Positions 34,336 through 51,595 of a stretch of DNA of 64,000 bases are shown here, piece by piece. The stretch is from Asterias amurensis (taxonomy: Eukaryota > Echinodermata > Asteroidea > Forcipulatida > Asteriidae): positions 1,795,891-1,859,890 of the forward strand of contig NC_092657.1 of the NCBI RefSeq assembly GCF_032118995.1, in the 5' to 3' direction. The translations under genes were made by a program, and so were the position numbers. The notes beneath the pieces were generated by a model. It was not told the origin of the DNA. It saw only the letters and a list, made by a program, of their open reading frames with translations, and made no database searches. The first letter of the stretch is position 1; every line of letters begins with the position of its first letter.

Positions 34336-34675
34336 TCCAAACACGGTTTTAAAGCCAAGATAGACCGACCGCTCTCCGTGTAAGTTAAGTTTTTTTCTGG
34401 TTAAAAACTCACACTTTTCGTGAAGTTTTTTCCATTACATTTCTGATTTTATTCCAATGCACACCGCGCCAAAGTGGATCGCTTTTAACGAAGAGCTTGC
34501 CAATTATAATTATTGTCTCAGCATTGTCAGATTTTTTTACCATTACGAGCGGACAATAACTTCCGATCATAGTAACAAATCCGACTATTGAAGGACTGGT
34601 AAGAATGTCTGTCAAAAAGTCTATGGCGTATGCATCAGGCAGTACTGTTTGTAATAATAATAATATTGGAAAAGT

Positions 34676-34797
34676 TTCTGTATGGCGCCACCACTTTTTT
34701 ATTCAGTATGAAATAATTAAGTATCTAATTTACCTCAATGAGATATCCCTTTTTGTAACAATGAGTGAAAAAGTGGTGGTGTGGCGCCATACGGAAG
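34676..34797. mobile_element. MITE family I
   Basis: About 122 bp, inverted ends TTCTGTATGGCGCCACCACT and AGTGGTGGTGTGGCGCCATA; AT-rich centre. Confidence 0.85.
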
Positions 34798-34799
34798 TT

Positions 34800-35479
34800 A
34801 TCCATAATAATTACTAGTTTACAATTACTGAAATACTAGGTTTGCCATGGTTTTAATTAACTTAAATAGATTTTTCATATTTTTACCGTATTTTTTCACA
34901 TTTTTACAGTCCTTATTGAGATGATAAATTGCTGAAATTTTACGTACATATATTCCTTAGCTAGAACTATTGGATATGTTGAGATAATTTTGATCCTTTG
35001 ATGACAATATTTTGTGAAACAAAAGTTGAAATTGACAAAAACACGAAATAGCATTGATCACTACCGCCCTCTTGTGGCTGACGTCCTTCACCAGGGGATG
35101 CGTCTCAAAATGGCTAATATTATTTTTTAGAAAAACATTTTGAAGGGCCACTAAGAGGTCCCAATTTCACAGACCTGCTTGTCAAATGTTCAGTAATTGT
35201 TCTATACACCCTCAATTCCAAATATTGATAACAATTGGAAGCTACAATGTCAATTAAACAAGAGTAAAATATGATAAAACCGAGCAAGAAACTTACGTAA
35301 TTTTTTTCACCAAGCACACGCGGTCTAAATGAACCCGACTGCTGTTGTATGCGCAGTGTTTAAAACATATAGACTACAAGGACCACGTGTTAAAACTGTC
35401 GTCGTGTTCTGCCAGATTGTACCACAAGTGACCGACGATTGTTTTATGAAGTGGTTCAAAAGTTCTTCATAAAAACAAA
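34800..35479. other. PSMC3 upstream region
   Basis: AT-rich DNA becoming more balanced from about 35330. The 5' leader precedes the ATG at 35480 (context ACAAAATGG). No TATA box or other element that I would assign. Confidence 0.4.
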
Positions 35480-40955
<5,476 letters not shown>

Positions 40956-41030
40956 CTACTTAAACCACTTTATGATAACCCTTCTTAACAAAAATATTTT
41001 GCTTACTGGCTATCAAAACTCTTACAATCA

Positions 41031-41267
41031 GGGGCCGGCCAATTTCATAGAGCTGCTTAAGCAAAATATTTGCTTAAGCATGAAAATAGCTCGCTTATTT
41101 TACACGTTAGTGGCCAAAATTTCATGCCATTATACATTGCTTGCGAGCTGTTGTTTACTTAGCATAACAATTGAGTGGAGTCTTGGCCGTAATCTGATTT
41201 CACTGAGCAAGGATTTTTTCGCTAAAGCAAAATTTTGTGCTTAAACCGCTCTATGAAATTGGGCCCC
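41031..41267. mobile_element. MITE family C in the PSMC3 3' UTR region
   Basis: GGGGCCGGCCAATTTCATAG and CTATGAAATTGGGCCCC ends. It lies between the stop codon and the polyadenylation motifs, so it is probably transcribed as part of the 3' UTR. Confidence 0.85.
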
Positions 41268-41605
41268 AATAATGTATACATTATGGAATTTTGGCTGATA
41301 ACCAGTTTCTGTTAAGCAAGATTTTTCTGTGCCTGGTAAGTTTTTATGCTTACAGGCTTTATGATACTGGGCAACTGAGACCTCATTCTAACAAAGTTGA
41401 CTTGGAAGTTGTAGATAGGATCATAAAGTTTAGGATGTGACTGCCCAATTCTTTTTGTTATTTCATTCTACATTGTGTAACAGGCATGGTATTTGGTTGT
41501 AGGACAACTTGTACAAGAGCTGACCTACAATGCATGTATACATGTCACAGTAGTATGTGAATTATTTTACAGTAGAATGTTATCAGGCACAATATTTCGT
41601 CCTAG

Positions 41606-41611
41606 AATAAA
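41606..41611 (+). terminator. PSMC3 polyadenylation signal candidate
   Basis: AATAAA 650 bases after the stop codon; further AATAAA motifs at 41704 and 41814 could serve as alternatives. Confidence 0.45.
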
Positions 41612-42329
41612 GGTTATTTATTATCAGTTATACTGATTTTACTGAAGGCAGAACAAAAAAATGGAAACCAAATTAAAGCCGGAAGAAGTTGCGAGGTTCA
41701 CTCAATAAACATCTAGCATTTGTGTCCGACATTAACCAGTGAGAAACACAAGTTCAGGGTCTTGTCCTAGTGCAAAGTAAATGTTTCGTTGAAATCATCC
41801 ACAAGTTTATTTCAATAAAGAATTTTAAGATTAAAATGAGCCACTGTTGATGTGTGATAATTTCATTTTTTTCCATCCTTATAGAAAAGACAAGGTTGGT
41901 AACCGTCAAAGAATTTTGTTGTTGATAAATACTACTTTTTGGGTGTGGGGATGGAGAGTTGTCTATACAGAGATGCGAGCGCAAAAGCATCAAGCACAAA
42001 GCTTGCTTACATACATTTATCTTTGGCATTCTATTAGTTTTTATAAGTTTGATGTTATTTGTAACAAATTATGCAATGGGTTAAGAAAAAAAACAAAGAA
42101 ATCAAATCCCTACCACAGAAAAAGAGTACTTTCTGCACAGCCCTTAAATTTACTATGTTCAATAAATGTTCCTATCCAATGTTGATAAAAATCAAGAAAA
42201 GTGACTCTGCCTTTAACGTAGTTTAAAATCAACAAGGTCGTGGTATGATATGGTTTGAGAAAGTACAATACCACTGTTTGGCGCCCCCTACTGTCCGTCT
42301 TTGGGTTCTTTATGTCTGTGAACTCTGCA

Positions 42330-42520
42330 CAAAATAACAAACCTGTGAAAATTTGAGCTCAATTGGTAGTTTGAAGTTGCGAAATAACTATGTAAGAAAA
42401 AGCACCCTTGTCACACAAAGTTGGTGCCTTCAGATGCTTGATTTTGAGACCTCAAAATCCAATTCCGAGGTCGCGAAATCTAATTTGTTACCAAGTAAAG
42501 TTTTATGCTTATAGTTATTT
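42330..42520. mobile_element. family A MITE fragment
   Basis: AATAACAAACCTGTGAAAAT, then GAGACCTCAAAATCC and TTACCAAGTAAAGTTTTATG: family-A interior without either TTAA end. Confidence 0.65.
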
Positions 42521-42529
42521 TGAGTATTT

Positions 42530-43347
42530 AACAGGTGCGCCCGTTAAGCACAAAATCAGGCTCCAGCTGATCATTATCAACCGTTTAAACGCCCCACGTG
42601 ACGCGCTCTCCACCAATGGGGTATTCATGAATACAAGATTTTGTTTTCTTATCGGACATACATGATACTGCGTACCTTTATGCCTGATGGAAGTCCAATC
42701 CTTTTTGTGGAAAATCTTGCTTATAGGGTAGCTATACATTTGGTAATAACTCCTGAAATCGATGACAATAAACACTCTAGGTTAGAAGCATATTATCAGC
42801 TTTCAATAGCAATTGAGAAAATAATAAGGTTTATGTAAAAAGATGTCACTTTCTATGCCCACAAATTTGAATCTGAGAAGCATTTCTGTCAGTAATATTT
42901 ATCAGTTTGTGTTTTCCTGTTCTTTATATTCTTTCAAGCATACAATAGACTTAATTGCACAAATTTGACCACCTTCTGAAATGTATAGGGCAACAGGCCA
43001 GTGTACCCTGAGAGAAAATTTCTACAGGAGCATTTCAAGGGCACTAAGGCAACGACCAGGGGGGTGGGGGCATGGGGCCAATCGCCTCAGTGAAGTATCA
43101 AGCCTGGATAAAACAGGGGGTCAAAAAGACACTAAGGCACTCTTTATGTCTACCCGACTTGTTGCACTTCAACTAGCTGCGACTTCCACACTAGTCGCCC
43201 AAGCCTACAGCTGACCTACCGGTAAATCAATGGTCACCAGAGGCACGTTGTCGCCTACACCTAGGGCTGGTATAGGAGAATTAAGCACAAAGAAAGACAA
43301 CTGAATAAAACACACTTCAGACAACTTTCTACCGTAGCTTTGTAAGA
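42530..43347. other. intergenic DNA between PSMC3 and RPL32
   Basis: Includes a fragment GATGACAATAAACACTCTAGG at 42761 that resembles parts of 58790-58880 and 63870-63960, and GGCACTAAGGCAACGACCAG at 43030, seen also near 44790 and 11610. No gene seen. Confidence 0.45.
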
Positions 43348-43353
43348 TTTATT
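43348..43353 (-). terminator. RPL32 polyadenylation signal
   Basis: AATAAA on the minus strand, 74 bases after the RPL32 stop codon. Confidence 0.75.
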
Positions 43354-43426
43354 TCGTCTCTTGACATCCCCCCTCTGTGTTCCATAATAATATTTGCGAT
43401 TGAAGTCCAAAATGTAACTTTTCCAT

Positions 43427-43585
43427 CTACTCGTTCTCCTCGCTGCGGAGGCGGGCGTGGGCGTTGGTTACCTTGACGGCCAGCTGTTGGGCACGCTCGA
43501 CGATCGTCTTGCGCTTTCTTGAGGAGACACCGTGGGCGATCTCGGCAGCGTAGCGTCTGTTGGTCATCATGAGGATTTCGAGCTC
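43427..43585 (-). CDS. RPL32: RPL32 exon 4 (C-terminal)
   Basis: [20 protein letters not shown] to RLRSEENE and TAG; acceptor CATTTACAG. Confidence 0.98.
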   Translation of the reverse strand, partial: ELEILMMTNRRYAAEIAHGVSSRKRKTIVERAQQLAVKVTNAHARLRSEENE

Positions 43586-46472
43586 CTGTAAATGAGGGAT
43601 GAAGTTGTTTATTTATCAATATTTATTTATTTATTTATTTTATTACACATCAACTGGCACAATCCAAACAAAACTCTTTACTAGATAATAAAAAGAAAAA
43701 AATTGAAGTAAATTTAAAAACATTTACATAATGTAGTAAAACAGGATGTCGAAAATACAGCCATATACCTGTCTGGCCAACACTATGCAATTACACACAG
43801 TATATAAATATACAAAAAGGTTTACAGGAAAATCGCCAGTGAGTGGCAAGATGGAACAGGTGACCAGCACCTCTACAGAGCTACCCTACCACAGTTGAAG
43901 GGTTGGGGTTGAGGGAAAAAGGTAAACTGTGGTTTTCTACTGTGCTTATTTCCCTAGTAAAGTCTTAACATTTGGTTATGTATTGTAGAGGCATGGGAAG
44001 GAGGCAAGCCTTCTCACTAAAATGGATGAGCATACACTAAAGTACTACAGCAAAAACAACACAATGACATCTGAATATAGCACACAAAACAGAAAAACAC
44101 AAAGCAGAAATAAGATTTAGGACTGTAGGACATAGTCCTTATAAGCAGAACCTCTACTTAACAGTTCTCTTTCTTTATAACGAGAGCCGACTGTACGTGT
44201 AGCCGTAAGAATTACATTAATTTCTCAGATGAAAAGATTATTCACAAAACACAATACTACAGAAAGATCTAGGATATATCACGCCCCAGTATACAATATT
44301 CGGGGCATGGGTGGGAGAGCCATGCTCCCTACAAAAAGAAAATATGGCCTTTTCGAAACGACTGGATTTGGCTTTGGATTCGGCTCAGGCTACCTTGGCC
44401 CCCGCGGTTGTTTTGACAATTGCACATGCTTTGCGTGTCATTTGCTGCGGTATCTTCAATGCCTAGATTTTGCACAAAAAGACACTGCAGTTAGTAATTT
44501 TCAATAGAGGGCCCTACCAATTTTGTTTTGTCGAATTAATCTATACGCGCCCAGGGTTTCAGACGAGAGAACGGAATGCAAAGCTGAAGTCGTGGTTTCG
44601 AAAAGGGTTTAAGTGTTTCTTGCTCAAATTACATCAGGCTGTTTATTTACTGCATCAGCTAATGCCATGAGGCAGTATCACCATTAGAAGTCTGAAGACC
44701 ATCGTGAGAAACATCATTTGCAGTAAATTTAGAATTGAGCCACGATCGAAGGTCAAGAGACCCTCAAAGCTGATGTCATTGGAACACTTCAAAGTGCACC
44801 AAGGCAATGAACAGGGTTTTTGGAGGCAGTTGGTGAAGTATCAGGCCTGTTTCTAGCAGTCTGTGGTACCAGTTTATAAGAAGATTAGCAACAAATTAAC
44901 ACATATTTCAGAGAGTAAAAAATAATAATACGATTCCCAGCATTTTCAAGAAACTGTGTTTACAGAGAAGAAATCATGAGTAGGTATTCATCCCACATGC
45001 TATTGGTCCAAGGTTCCAACCCAACCCCTCCCCTTTCTCCAACGAACTCTCACCTTGACATTGTGGACGACAAACTTCTTGAAGCCGTTTGGCAGCGTGT
45101 GCTTTGTCTTCTTGTTGCTTCCATAACCCACATTGGGCATTCTCAGCTGTCCCTTGAAACGACGACGGACTCTGTTGTCAATACCCTTGGGCCTCCTCCA
45201 GTTTGTCTACAAAAACAACACAAGAAAAAATAGTTGAAATTTCTCCGACCCTTATTCCATAGGCTCACTTGTCCACAGGCGATCCCAAGCCTCAGTTCTT
45301 AAAGGCAGTGGACACTATTGGTAATTACTCAAAATAATTATTTGCATAAAACCCTTCTTGGTGACGAATAATGGGGAGAGGTTGATGGTATAAAACAGTG
45401 TGAGAAACGGCTCCCTCTGAAGTGCCATAGTTTTCGAGAAAGAAGTAATTTTCCACGAATTTGATTTTGAGACCTCAGGTTTAGAACTTGAGGTCTCGAA
45501 ATCAACCATCTAAACGCACACAACTTCGTGCGACAGGGGTGTTTTTTTCTTTCATTATTATCTCACAACTTCGATGACTGATTGAGCTCAAATTTTTACA
45601 GGTTTGTTATTTTATGCATATGTTGAGATGCACCAACAGTGAAGGCTAGTCTTTGACAATTACCAATAGTGTCCACTGCCTTTAAGGCCATGTCATGCGA
45701 GGCAATAACGAGGCAATTCTTAATTCAGTAAATTTTCTGAGGTAAAAGACCTGTGGGTTTGTGGAGAATTTTTTTAAACTAATAGCAGAGTCTTGGCATG
45801 GAACCAAACGTGCGCCGAGCTAGACCACAAAGACTTTGTTGAAGGGGCAAAAGGTATAACTGCATCAGCTAGTGCCATGTGGCAGTATCACCATTGCAGA
45901 GTCTGCAGACCATCGTGAGAAAACATCATTTGCAGTTATTAACTCAAACACAATTTTATTCAAAATTTTGTCTTCAAAGGATAAACTTTGTCCAGTACCG
46001 AGGGAAAATACAAGACTGTTACACAAGCATCTCCAAGAATATAATGAGAAAACTTAACTGAAAATTAACTTTCCTTGCAGATTGCCTGAAACTGGTTTCC
46101 TTTAATTTGCCTTGTGTGACAAGGCCTTTGGAGAATACAAAGAACACAGAGCTATTTTGCACGAGAACTTAGAAAAAGACACTCTAAGTGCGAAAATATG
46201 GCCGAAAAAAAGCTTTCTTATAAAATTTACAACAGAGGGAGCTATGAGCTGACAGAAAAGATAGGCTTACATCTTCAAAGCTCTAGGAGTAGGTTGGTGA
46301 TGGAATAAGGGTACTTGGGTTAAATTTACCCTGCGCCTCCAAAAATTAAAGTCCGTTCCTGGACGGTACCTACCTTCACTCTGTGGTAGCGATCGGACTG
46401 ATGACGCTTAAACTTTTTCAGCTTCTTCTTGACGATCTTTCGCTTAACGAGGGGTCTGACGGACGGCGCCAT
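43427..46472 (-). CDS. RPL32: 60S ribosomal protein L32 (eL32), complete coding sequence
   Basis: Structural protein of the large ribosomal subunit. Three coding exons (46472-46374, 45206-45054, 43585-43427) join in phase 0 at both junctions to 136 residues, against 135 in human. Seen: [64 protein letters not shown], and the C-terminal RLRSEENE identical to vertebrate RPL32. Start context AAAGATGGCG. A leader exon probably lies at 47833-47856, with an acceptor TTGTAG just upstream of 46491. Each of the three introns holds a box C/D snoRNA copy, so the transcript likely serves as a snoRNA host. Convergent with PSMC3. Confidence 0.98.
43590..44640. other. RPL32 intron 3, 3' part
   Basis: Low-complexity (TTTA)n at 43610-43640, then AT-rich DNA. 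At about 44440-44545 an element fragment (GATTTTGCACAAAAAGACAC, TTTTCAATAGAGGGC) matches the MITE at 61595 inverted. Confidence 0.5.
44649..44724 (-). ncRNA. box C/D snoRNA, copy A (RPL32 intron 3)
   Basis: On the host strand: terminal stem ACTGCA...TGCAGT, C box in AAATGATGTTT, internal CTTCAGAC (D'-like) and TGGTGATA (C'-like), D box CTGA directly before the closing stem. About 76 nt. Conserved guide-length segment TTCTCACGATGGTCTTCAG. I cannot name the rRNA target. Confidence 0.75.
45054..45206 (-). CDS. RPL32: RPL32 exon 3
   Basis: 51 codons, [20 protein letters not shown] to [10 protein letters not shown]; acceptor TTTTGTAG, donor AAG|GTGAGA. Confidence 0.98.
45299..45685. mobile_element. 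TTAA-type MITE family A, full copy (RPL32 intron 2)
   Basis: Ends TTAAAGGCAGTGGACACTAT and ATAGTGTCCACTGCCTTTAA, 387 bp; its right TTAA abuts the family-L element that follows. Confidence 0.88.
45685..46132. mobile_element. MITE family L, copy 2, enclosing a snoRNA
   Basis: Left end AAGGCCATGTCATGCGAGGC, right end GCCTTGTGTGACAAGGCC. The right arm, AGATTGCCTGAAACTGG, mirrors the left arm of copy 1 at 32857. At 448 bp it is twice copy 1; the extra length includes snoRNA copy B. Confidence 0.65.
45858..45937 (-). ncRNA. box C/D snoRNA, copy B (RPL32 intron 2)
   Basis: Stem AACTGCA...TGCAGTT, C box AATGATGTTTT, D box CTGA, and the same CTCACGATGGTCTGCAGAC core with one T-to-G change relative to copies A and C. 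About 80 nt. Confidence 0.75.
46374..46472 (-). CDS. RPL32: RPL32 exon 2 (start codon)
   Basis: 33 codons [20 protein letters not shown] to RYHRVK; donor AAG|GTAGGT. The exon's untranslated start is probably 46491, after the acceptor CATTGTAG. Confidence 0.98.
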
Positions 46473-46499
46473 CTTTCACGGGTGAAGAGGGCTACAATG

Positions 46500-46985
46500 G
46501 TGAATTCAGAGGGGGAAAAAAAAACAAATTAGCAACCAAATAACATTTATTGCATTAAGAATATTACACAATTAGTTTCCTAGTTGACAATTCTAGGCCT
46601 ACCCAGTTCAAAAAAAAAAAGAAGCAATTGTGACTTCTCCACCAAATAAAATGTGTGCGTCAAGAAAAATGATAGATAAGCTTTCTATTCTACATTAAAA
46701 GGAGTTGTAGTGTTATTTAGTTTAAAAAAAATATTTTTAATACAATGACAGTATTAACTAGTTGTTTCAAAGGATGCGATAAAATGCAAAACTAATTGAA
46801 AATCTATAAGGCCTTGAATAACATGCAGTAGCCACAGCCTTTGTAGCCCCTAGGTTTGGCCTTGGTGCCCTTTCAAAATTTTGCCAGTGATTCTAAGGTT
46901 TTCCAATGGAAGTGCACTTTGCAAAATGAAAATGGCTTTGCCATTTCTTAAATGAAATTCCAAGCCTGAACTGAGTGAGGGTCAA
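46500..46985. other. RPL32 intron 1, 3' part
   Basis: AT-rich, with a diffuse dispersed repeat at 46840-46960 (GGCCTTGGTGCCCTTTCAAA) related to 10660-10760 and 32690-32830. Confidence 0.45.
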
Positions 46986-46990
46986 AGTTG

Positions 46991-47069
46991 AACTGCATCA
47001 GCAAACAGCCAGTGGCTATTGTCACCATGAAGTGTCTGAAGACCATCGTGAGAAACATCATTTGCAGTT
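46991..47069 (-). ncRNA. box C/D snoRNA, copy C (RPL32 intron 1)
   Basis: Stem AACTGCA...TGCAGTT, C box AATGATGTTT, D box CTGA, core TCTCACGATGGTCTTCAGAC identical to copy A. The region before the D box differs from A and B (GCCACTGGCTGTTTG), so its D-box guide has diverged while the D' guide is kept. Confidence 0.75.
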
Positions 47070-47099
47070 GAAAATAGTGTTTGCTATTGAATTGAAAAG

Positions 47100-47832
47100 G
47101 TAGGATTATACTTTGGAAACGAAACCACCCCCCCCCCCCATTTTTTTTCCAAAAAACCTACTGCCTACGTCACCGATGTTGAAAAGTGGGTAAAAAGTTC
47201 TTTCACCCGACTCTGCTTTTTCATTTTTAAAAGTTAAAAAAATTAGTATCTAAAAATTAGTATCTAAAAATTAGTATCTTTTTTATAAATAAATGATTAA
47301 AAATTTATGAAAACAGTGTTGGGAGGATACAGAAATCTTTCTGAGATTTTTTGTATTAATAAAAGAACCAATGAATTGTTTTTGTTTTGTAATTTTGTAT
47401 CGACATCCGATCGTAATCGTTGATAAAAATTTGGCACAGCGTAAAATGAAAAATAACGAGGCACGCACTGCCACTTAACAAAAAGAGGCAGCATTTACGC
47501 CAACAAAAAAGACAATTAAACCAATAGCACAAGCACCAGTCAATTATTACACACGGATAAACAAAACTAACTGTTACTTATGTTAAATGCATCGTGAATG
47601 AAATCAGCTTGTCTCAAAATAAAACTGCATTCATACGCTACAACACAAATGGAAACCTCACGTTACATTCCCAACGAACTAATCAAATATTTTCACAATA
47701 ATGCAATTTATATGAACAAAAACCAATCAACAGTATAACAAAAATCTACATAAATATAATATATAGGAATATGAGACGTGATGTGTCTCCAGAAGTAAGG
47801 ATTTCGACGGATTTTAAATCTCATTCCATTAC
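47100..47832. other. RPL32 intron 1, 5' part
   Basis: Poly-C at 47127-47138, triplicated AAAATTAGTATCT near 47240-47280, otherwise AT-rich without gene signal. Confidence 0.45.
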
Positions 47833-47856
47833 CTTCACACCAGCTACGTGAGGAAG
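47833..47856 (-). promoter_or_regulatory. RPL32: candidate RPL32 5'TOP leader exon
   Basis: Minus strand reads CCATCTTCCTCACGTAGCTG followed by GTGAAG|GTAATG. A C-rich pyrimidine start and a donor within about 25 nt is the standard ribosomal-protein leader. It would place snoRNA copy C in intron 1. Start base inferred, not proven. Confidence 0.45.
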
Positions 47857-47859
47857 ATG

Positions 47860-48480
47860 GCCAAAGAGGCCTATAATCTCATTCTCAGTGTTCCCCTCAA
47901 CTGCGCTGCACCTTATTACCGTGGGAGCGATATAAATATATCAACCTCGTATGTATTCATCCATTTTGGCAACGCCAACATTGAGGGCGCACAAGGCCCT
48001 CTCGCGACACCGCCGAAAGTGAGGATCGAGGCATTTAGGGGCGGCCCTATCGAGTCAAGTGCTATTATCTCCTTGTACCCTGAGTGGGACAAAAAAAACC
48101 AGAATTTTGATGTATGATTCATCATGGAGGCGTTGACCAAAATGTTAATGCAGAACAATGATCGATGAATCCTAGAAAGTTTTTCATGAGTGATGATGCA
48201 AGGTTAATAAGCCTGTCTAAGGGCGAAGATAAATTATCAACAACCTGGGTAGCCTTCGACACCTCGTGACCCACGGGGCAGCACAGGCCGAGGCATAGGT
48301 CTGATTGGGCGAGGCCACCTGGCAGGTGGATGATTATCAATCACTTCCAAGGGTTTGAGGTTAACCGGTTCATTGTTCGAACTTCACCACAATCCATGGA
48401 TTGCATGAAAACACATCACAAATCCATACTACTTCTAGTTTCTAGAAGTACTAAATCCATACACAAAATAAAGTAGTGCA
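47860..48480. other. RPL32 upstream region
   Basis: Moderately GC-rich at 47960-48080. Open frames exist on both strands here but neither shows family resemblance; promoter DNA is the likelier reading. Confidence 0.4.
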
Positions 48481-49510
48481 ACTACACAGGCGAGACAGGG
48501 ACCCCGGGAGTGTTGCCACCCCCCCCCCCCCCGTTTTTCGGTCCCATACGTCTGCCCCTAGCTTTCTTGTCCTTCCCTGCCAGCGCTTTGCATCTTTCTT
48601 CTTTTCTCTCTCTCTTTTTTTGTTTTACTTCGATCGTATTTAGAAATTTCGTCTGATAGTGTCTTCTTTTTTTCATCAGCAAATGTTTTTTTTTAACAAA
48701 ACGGGGGCGATTTGTTTCCACCACACGCTAAATAATTGGGCAAAAATAAAGCGTTCTGATTGGTCGGCAGTGTCTGCAGAAATAGTGGCAATATTTTTTA
48801 AATAAGATAAACTATGGCGTGTAGCGTGCACTGCCATTTTGTTTTAATTTTTAGACAACAATTTTAAACAAATATTGTGTTGTTCAGTTGGTCAACCAAT
48901 GAAGCACATAGGCATGTCCATCTACATGTGGGAAACAAACAATGGCATTCATCCAATAGTGAAACATTTCATGCAGTCATCTGCAGTTTATTTATTTGAA
49001 ATATCTCATAAATACACACGCATGGGATCGTGTTTTAACGTATCTATGCACTTCTGTTTGACAAGTAACACACACGTGACACATACGTAACTCGTGTGAC
49101 CAACTGCGTGTGACATATCCTGTAACGCATTTGTGACAAATGAGACACGTGACACACATGTGAAAAACATGTTGTGCGTATTATACACTGGAACACATGC
49201 TGCACAAAATATATTTTTACCAATAATCAATGGATTTCACATGATTTTTTGGGATGTCAATAGTTACATGCTGAATTTAAACGAATGGCAATTAATAAGT
49301 CATCTCTTGTCACGTTGTTTGTGTATTTAATTATTTCAAAGGAATGTATTCACAGCTATAATAAATGCAACCAACCAATCACAGCCGACATATGCCTTTG
49401 CCGTTAACACAATGTCGCCACTTTTGTCTATCGTTCCTAGTGTTTTACAACAGTAATGAAAATCGACGATTCCTTTATCAAAAAAGGAACCAGACTTATT
49501 TGTTTCATCA
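48481..49510. other. intergenic DNA, no gene seen
   Basis: Poly-C at 48520-48533, CT-rich DNA at 48580-48620, and an irregular ACACGTGACACA-type run at 49065-49175. Confidence 0.45.
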
Positions 49511-49514
49511 ACAA

Positions 49515-49790
49515 CTTTTCTCACTTGGTGTATCCCAACATTAGCATAAAATAACAAGCCTGTGAAAAAGTTAGCTAAATTAGTCTTCGAAGACCGAAGT
49601 TGCGAGTAAATGATGATAGAAAAAAACACCCTTGTTGGACGAATTTGTGTGCTTTGAGATAGGAATAAAAGACTTCTGGCTAGAAGTCTTTTATTGTTTT
49701 AGTGAGAAATTACCTCTTTCTCAAAATCTATGCTACTTCAGAGGGAGCCGTTTCTCACAATGTTTATAATATCAACAGCTCTCTTGTATT
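49515..49790. mobile_element. family A MITE, both ends missing
   Basis: CTTGGTGTATCCCAACATTA...AACAAGCCTGTGAAAA...CTACTTCAGAGGGAGCCGTTT. Interior hairpin changed to AAAAGACTTCTGGCTAGAAGTCTTTTA. Confidence 0.7.
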
Positions 49791-49974
49791 TGCACTTGAC
49801 TTTATGTAAAAGCGCTTGTCAGCTTTTGCACCGAATGATGTGGTGCTATTTAAGTATTTATCATTGTCAATATTATTATTATATTCGTTTATTCGTTAAT
49901 TTCCCCGGCAACTATGTGTCTTCCCTTTAACAAACAAGTATAGTATATGTGTTAGCACAACCGAAACATTTCCA

Positions 49975-50355
49975 CAGTATAACAGCTATTATTTGACAGT
50001 ATAATAGTTATTGTTTGACAGTTATAATAGTTATTATTTTGACAATATAACAGCTATTTTTTTGTTGACAGTATAACAGCTATTATTTGACAATATAACA
50101 GCTATTATTTGACAGTAACAACTATTATTTGACAATAAATAGCTACTATTTGACAATATAACAGTTATCATTTGACAGTAAACAGCTATTATTTGACAGT
50201 ATAAATAGTTATTATTTGACAACACAACATCTATGTATTATTTGACAATATAGCTGCTAGTATTTGACAGTGTACTAGCTATTGTTTGACAAAATAACAG
50301 TTATTATTTGACAGTATACTAGCTATTATTTGACAAAATAACAGCTATTATTTCA
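49975..50355 (+). repeat. about 22-bp tandem repeat
   Basis: Some 17 copies of AACAGCTATTATTTGACAGT-AT with variants, a very AT-rich minisatellite. Confidence 0.9.
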
Positions 50356-51595
50356 TTACTTTCATTTATACACATCTGCTACTTCGTATAAATTTGATAA
50401 TACTCCACCAATAACATCACAAATTCCACAAGATAAAATATTTTATAGTAGCAACTTCACATGATACTTATTCCTCAAATACTTACTATAGACGGGAAGT
50501 ATTCTGTACACAATAATTAACACACACATAAACATAACACACTTTATAAACCTTTTGCATATGAATGTATAATACCACGATATTAGTTATTGCATTTTGT
50601 GGGCCACGCTTATTTATATATAACAGCAACTATATAGGGAAATTAACAGAGCTACTATTCTAAATTGGTGTTCACCATTAAGTAGATATTCATGATTTCA
50701 CATAAAATATTATATAGCAATAAAGTTTACATAAAATAAGACTGTTTAACGGTATTTATAAAAAGAAATAATTACATTTAGTTCTACCATTGTTATAAGT
50801 ATGCTTAAAATATTATCTCAAAAAGTCTGTACCTCAAACACTTTCCTTTGAATTCACTATTAAAGGGACACAATGCTTTGGATCGGCGATTTGGGCTACA
50901 CAAAATTTGGGCTATTTTTTAAATTGTAATATAATGATCTACACAAAAAATGTCTTGAATTGTGTGGTTTTTCTTTTATTGTGTGACCTAAAACAATGTC
51001 AAAACAAAAATTTGATGAGTGTTTTGTGACCGCAAGTGAGCTGAGTGGATTATTCAAATCTAACTCACAAACATTTTATTTAGATTATAAATGTGTAGGT
51101 TTTTTTAATTCAGAAAATACAGCTGGGCACCAGTTGGATCAATATAAACCTCATGGAATTTTGGCTGGTGACCAGTTTATGTAAAGCAATCTTTTTCTGT
51201 GCTTAGCAACTTTTTATACTTTACAGACTTTATGAAATTTGGCCCATGTCCACCTGTTATAAAGCCCAATTCTAAAATTTACTAAAGGACTTCAAGCCAA
51301 AGCTGAAGATAAAGCTGGAGCCAAAGCCAAGATGTGGCTTCTAATAGAGTCTTAAGTCTACCACAGACAGAATAACAGACATCGATTATTGCTTTTTGTT
51401 GTCTCAAAATATTTCTCAACTTACACATGTTTACGCACTACTGGTCCATGCCATGCTAAAGCTACAAACCCTGGAGATACAAATTATTACAAAAATTGTG
51501 ACTGGTAAGATATATTGCTTGGTTTATACAGTGTACAAATAATGGGACCTGCCTGCTGGGTAAACAAATACAAAATACACGTGTGATACAAAATA
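50356..51595. other. AT-rich intergenic DNA
   Basis: No gene seen. Left end of a family-F element at 50863 (TTAAAGGGACACAATGCTTT). A degenerate family-C relative ends near 51246 (TTTATGAAATTTGGCCC). Confidence 0.5.

Noticed and set aside
34605-34817. Small plus-strand protein near 34.7 kb
   Set aside because: It spans MITE family I, including both of its terminal inverted repeats.
47848-48117. 89-codon plus-strand gene upstream of RPL32
   Set aside because: Overlaps the likely RPL32 leader on the other strand and shows no recognisable family; probably promoter DNA.
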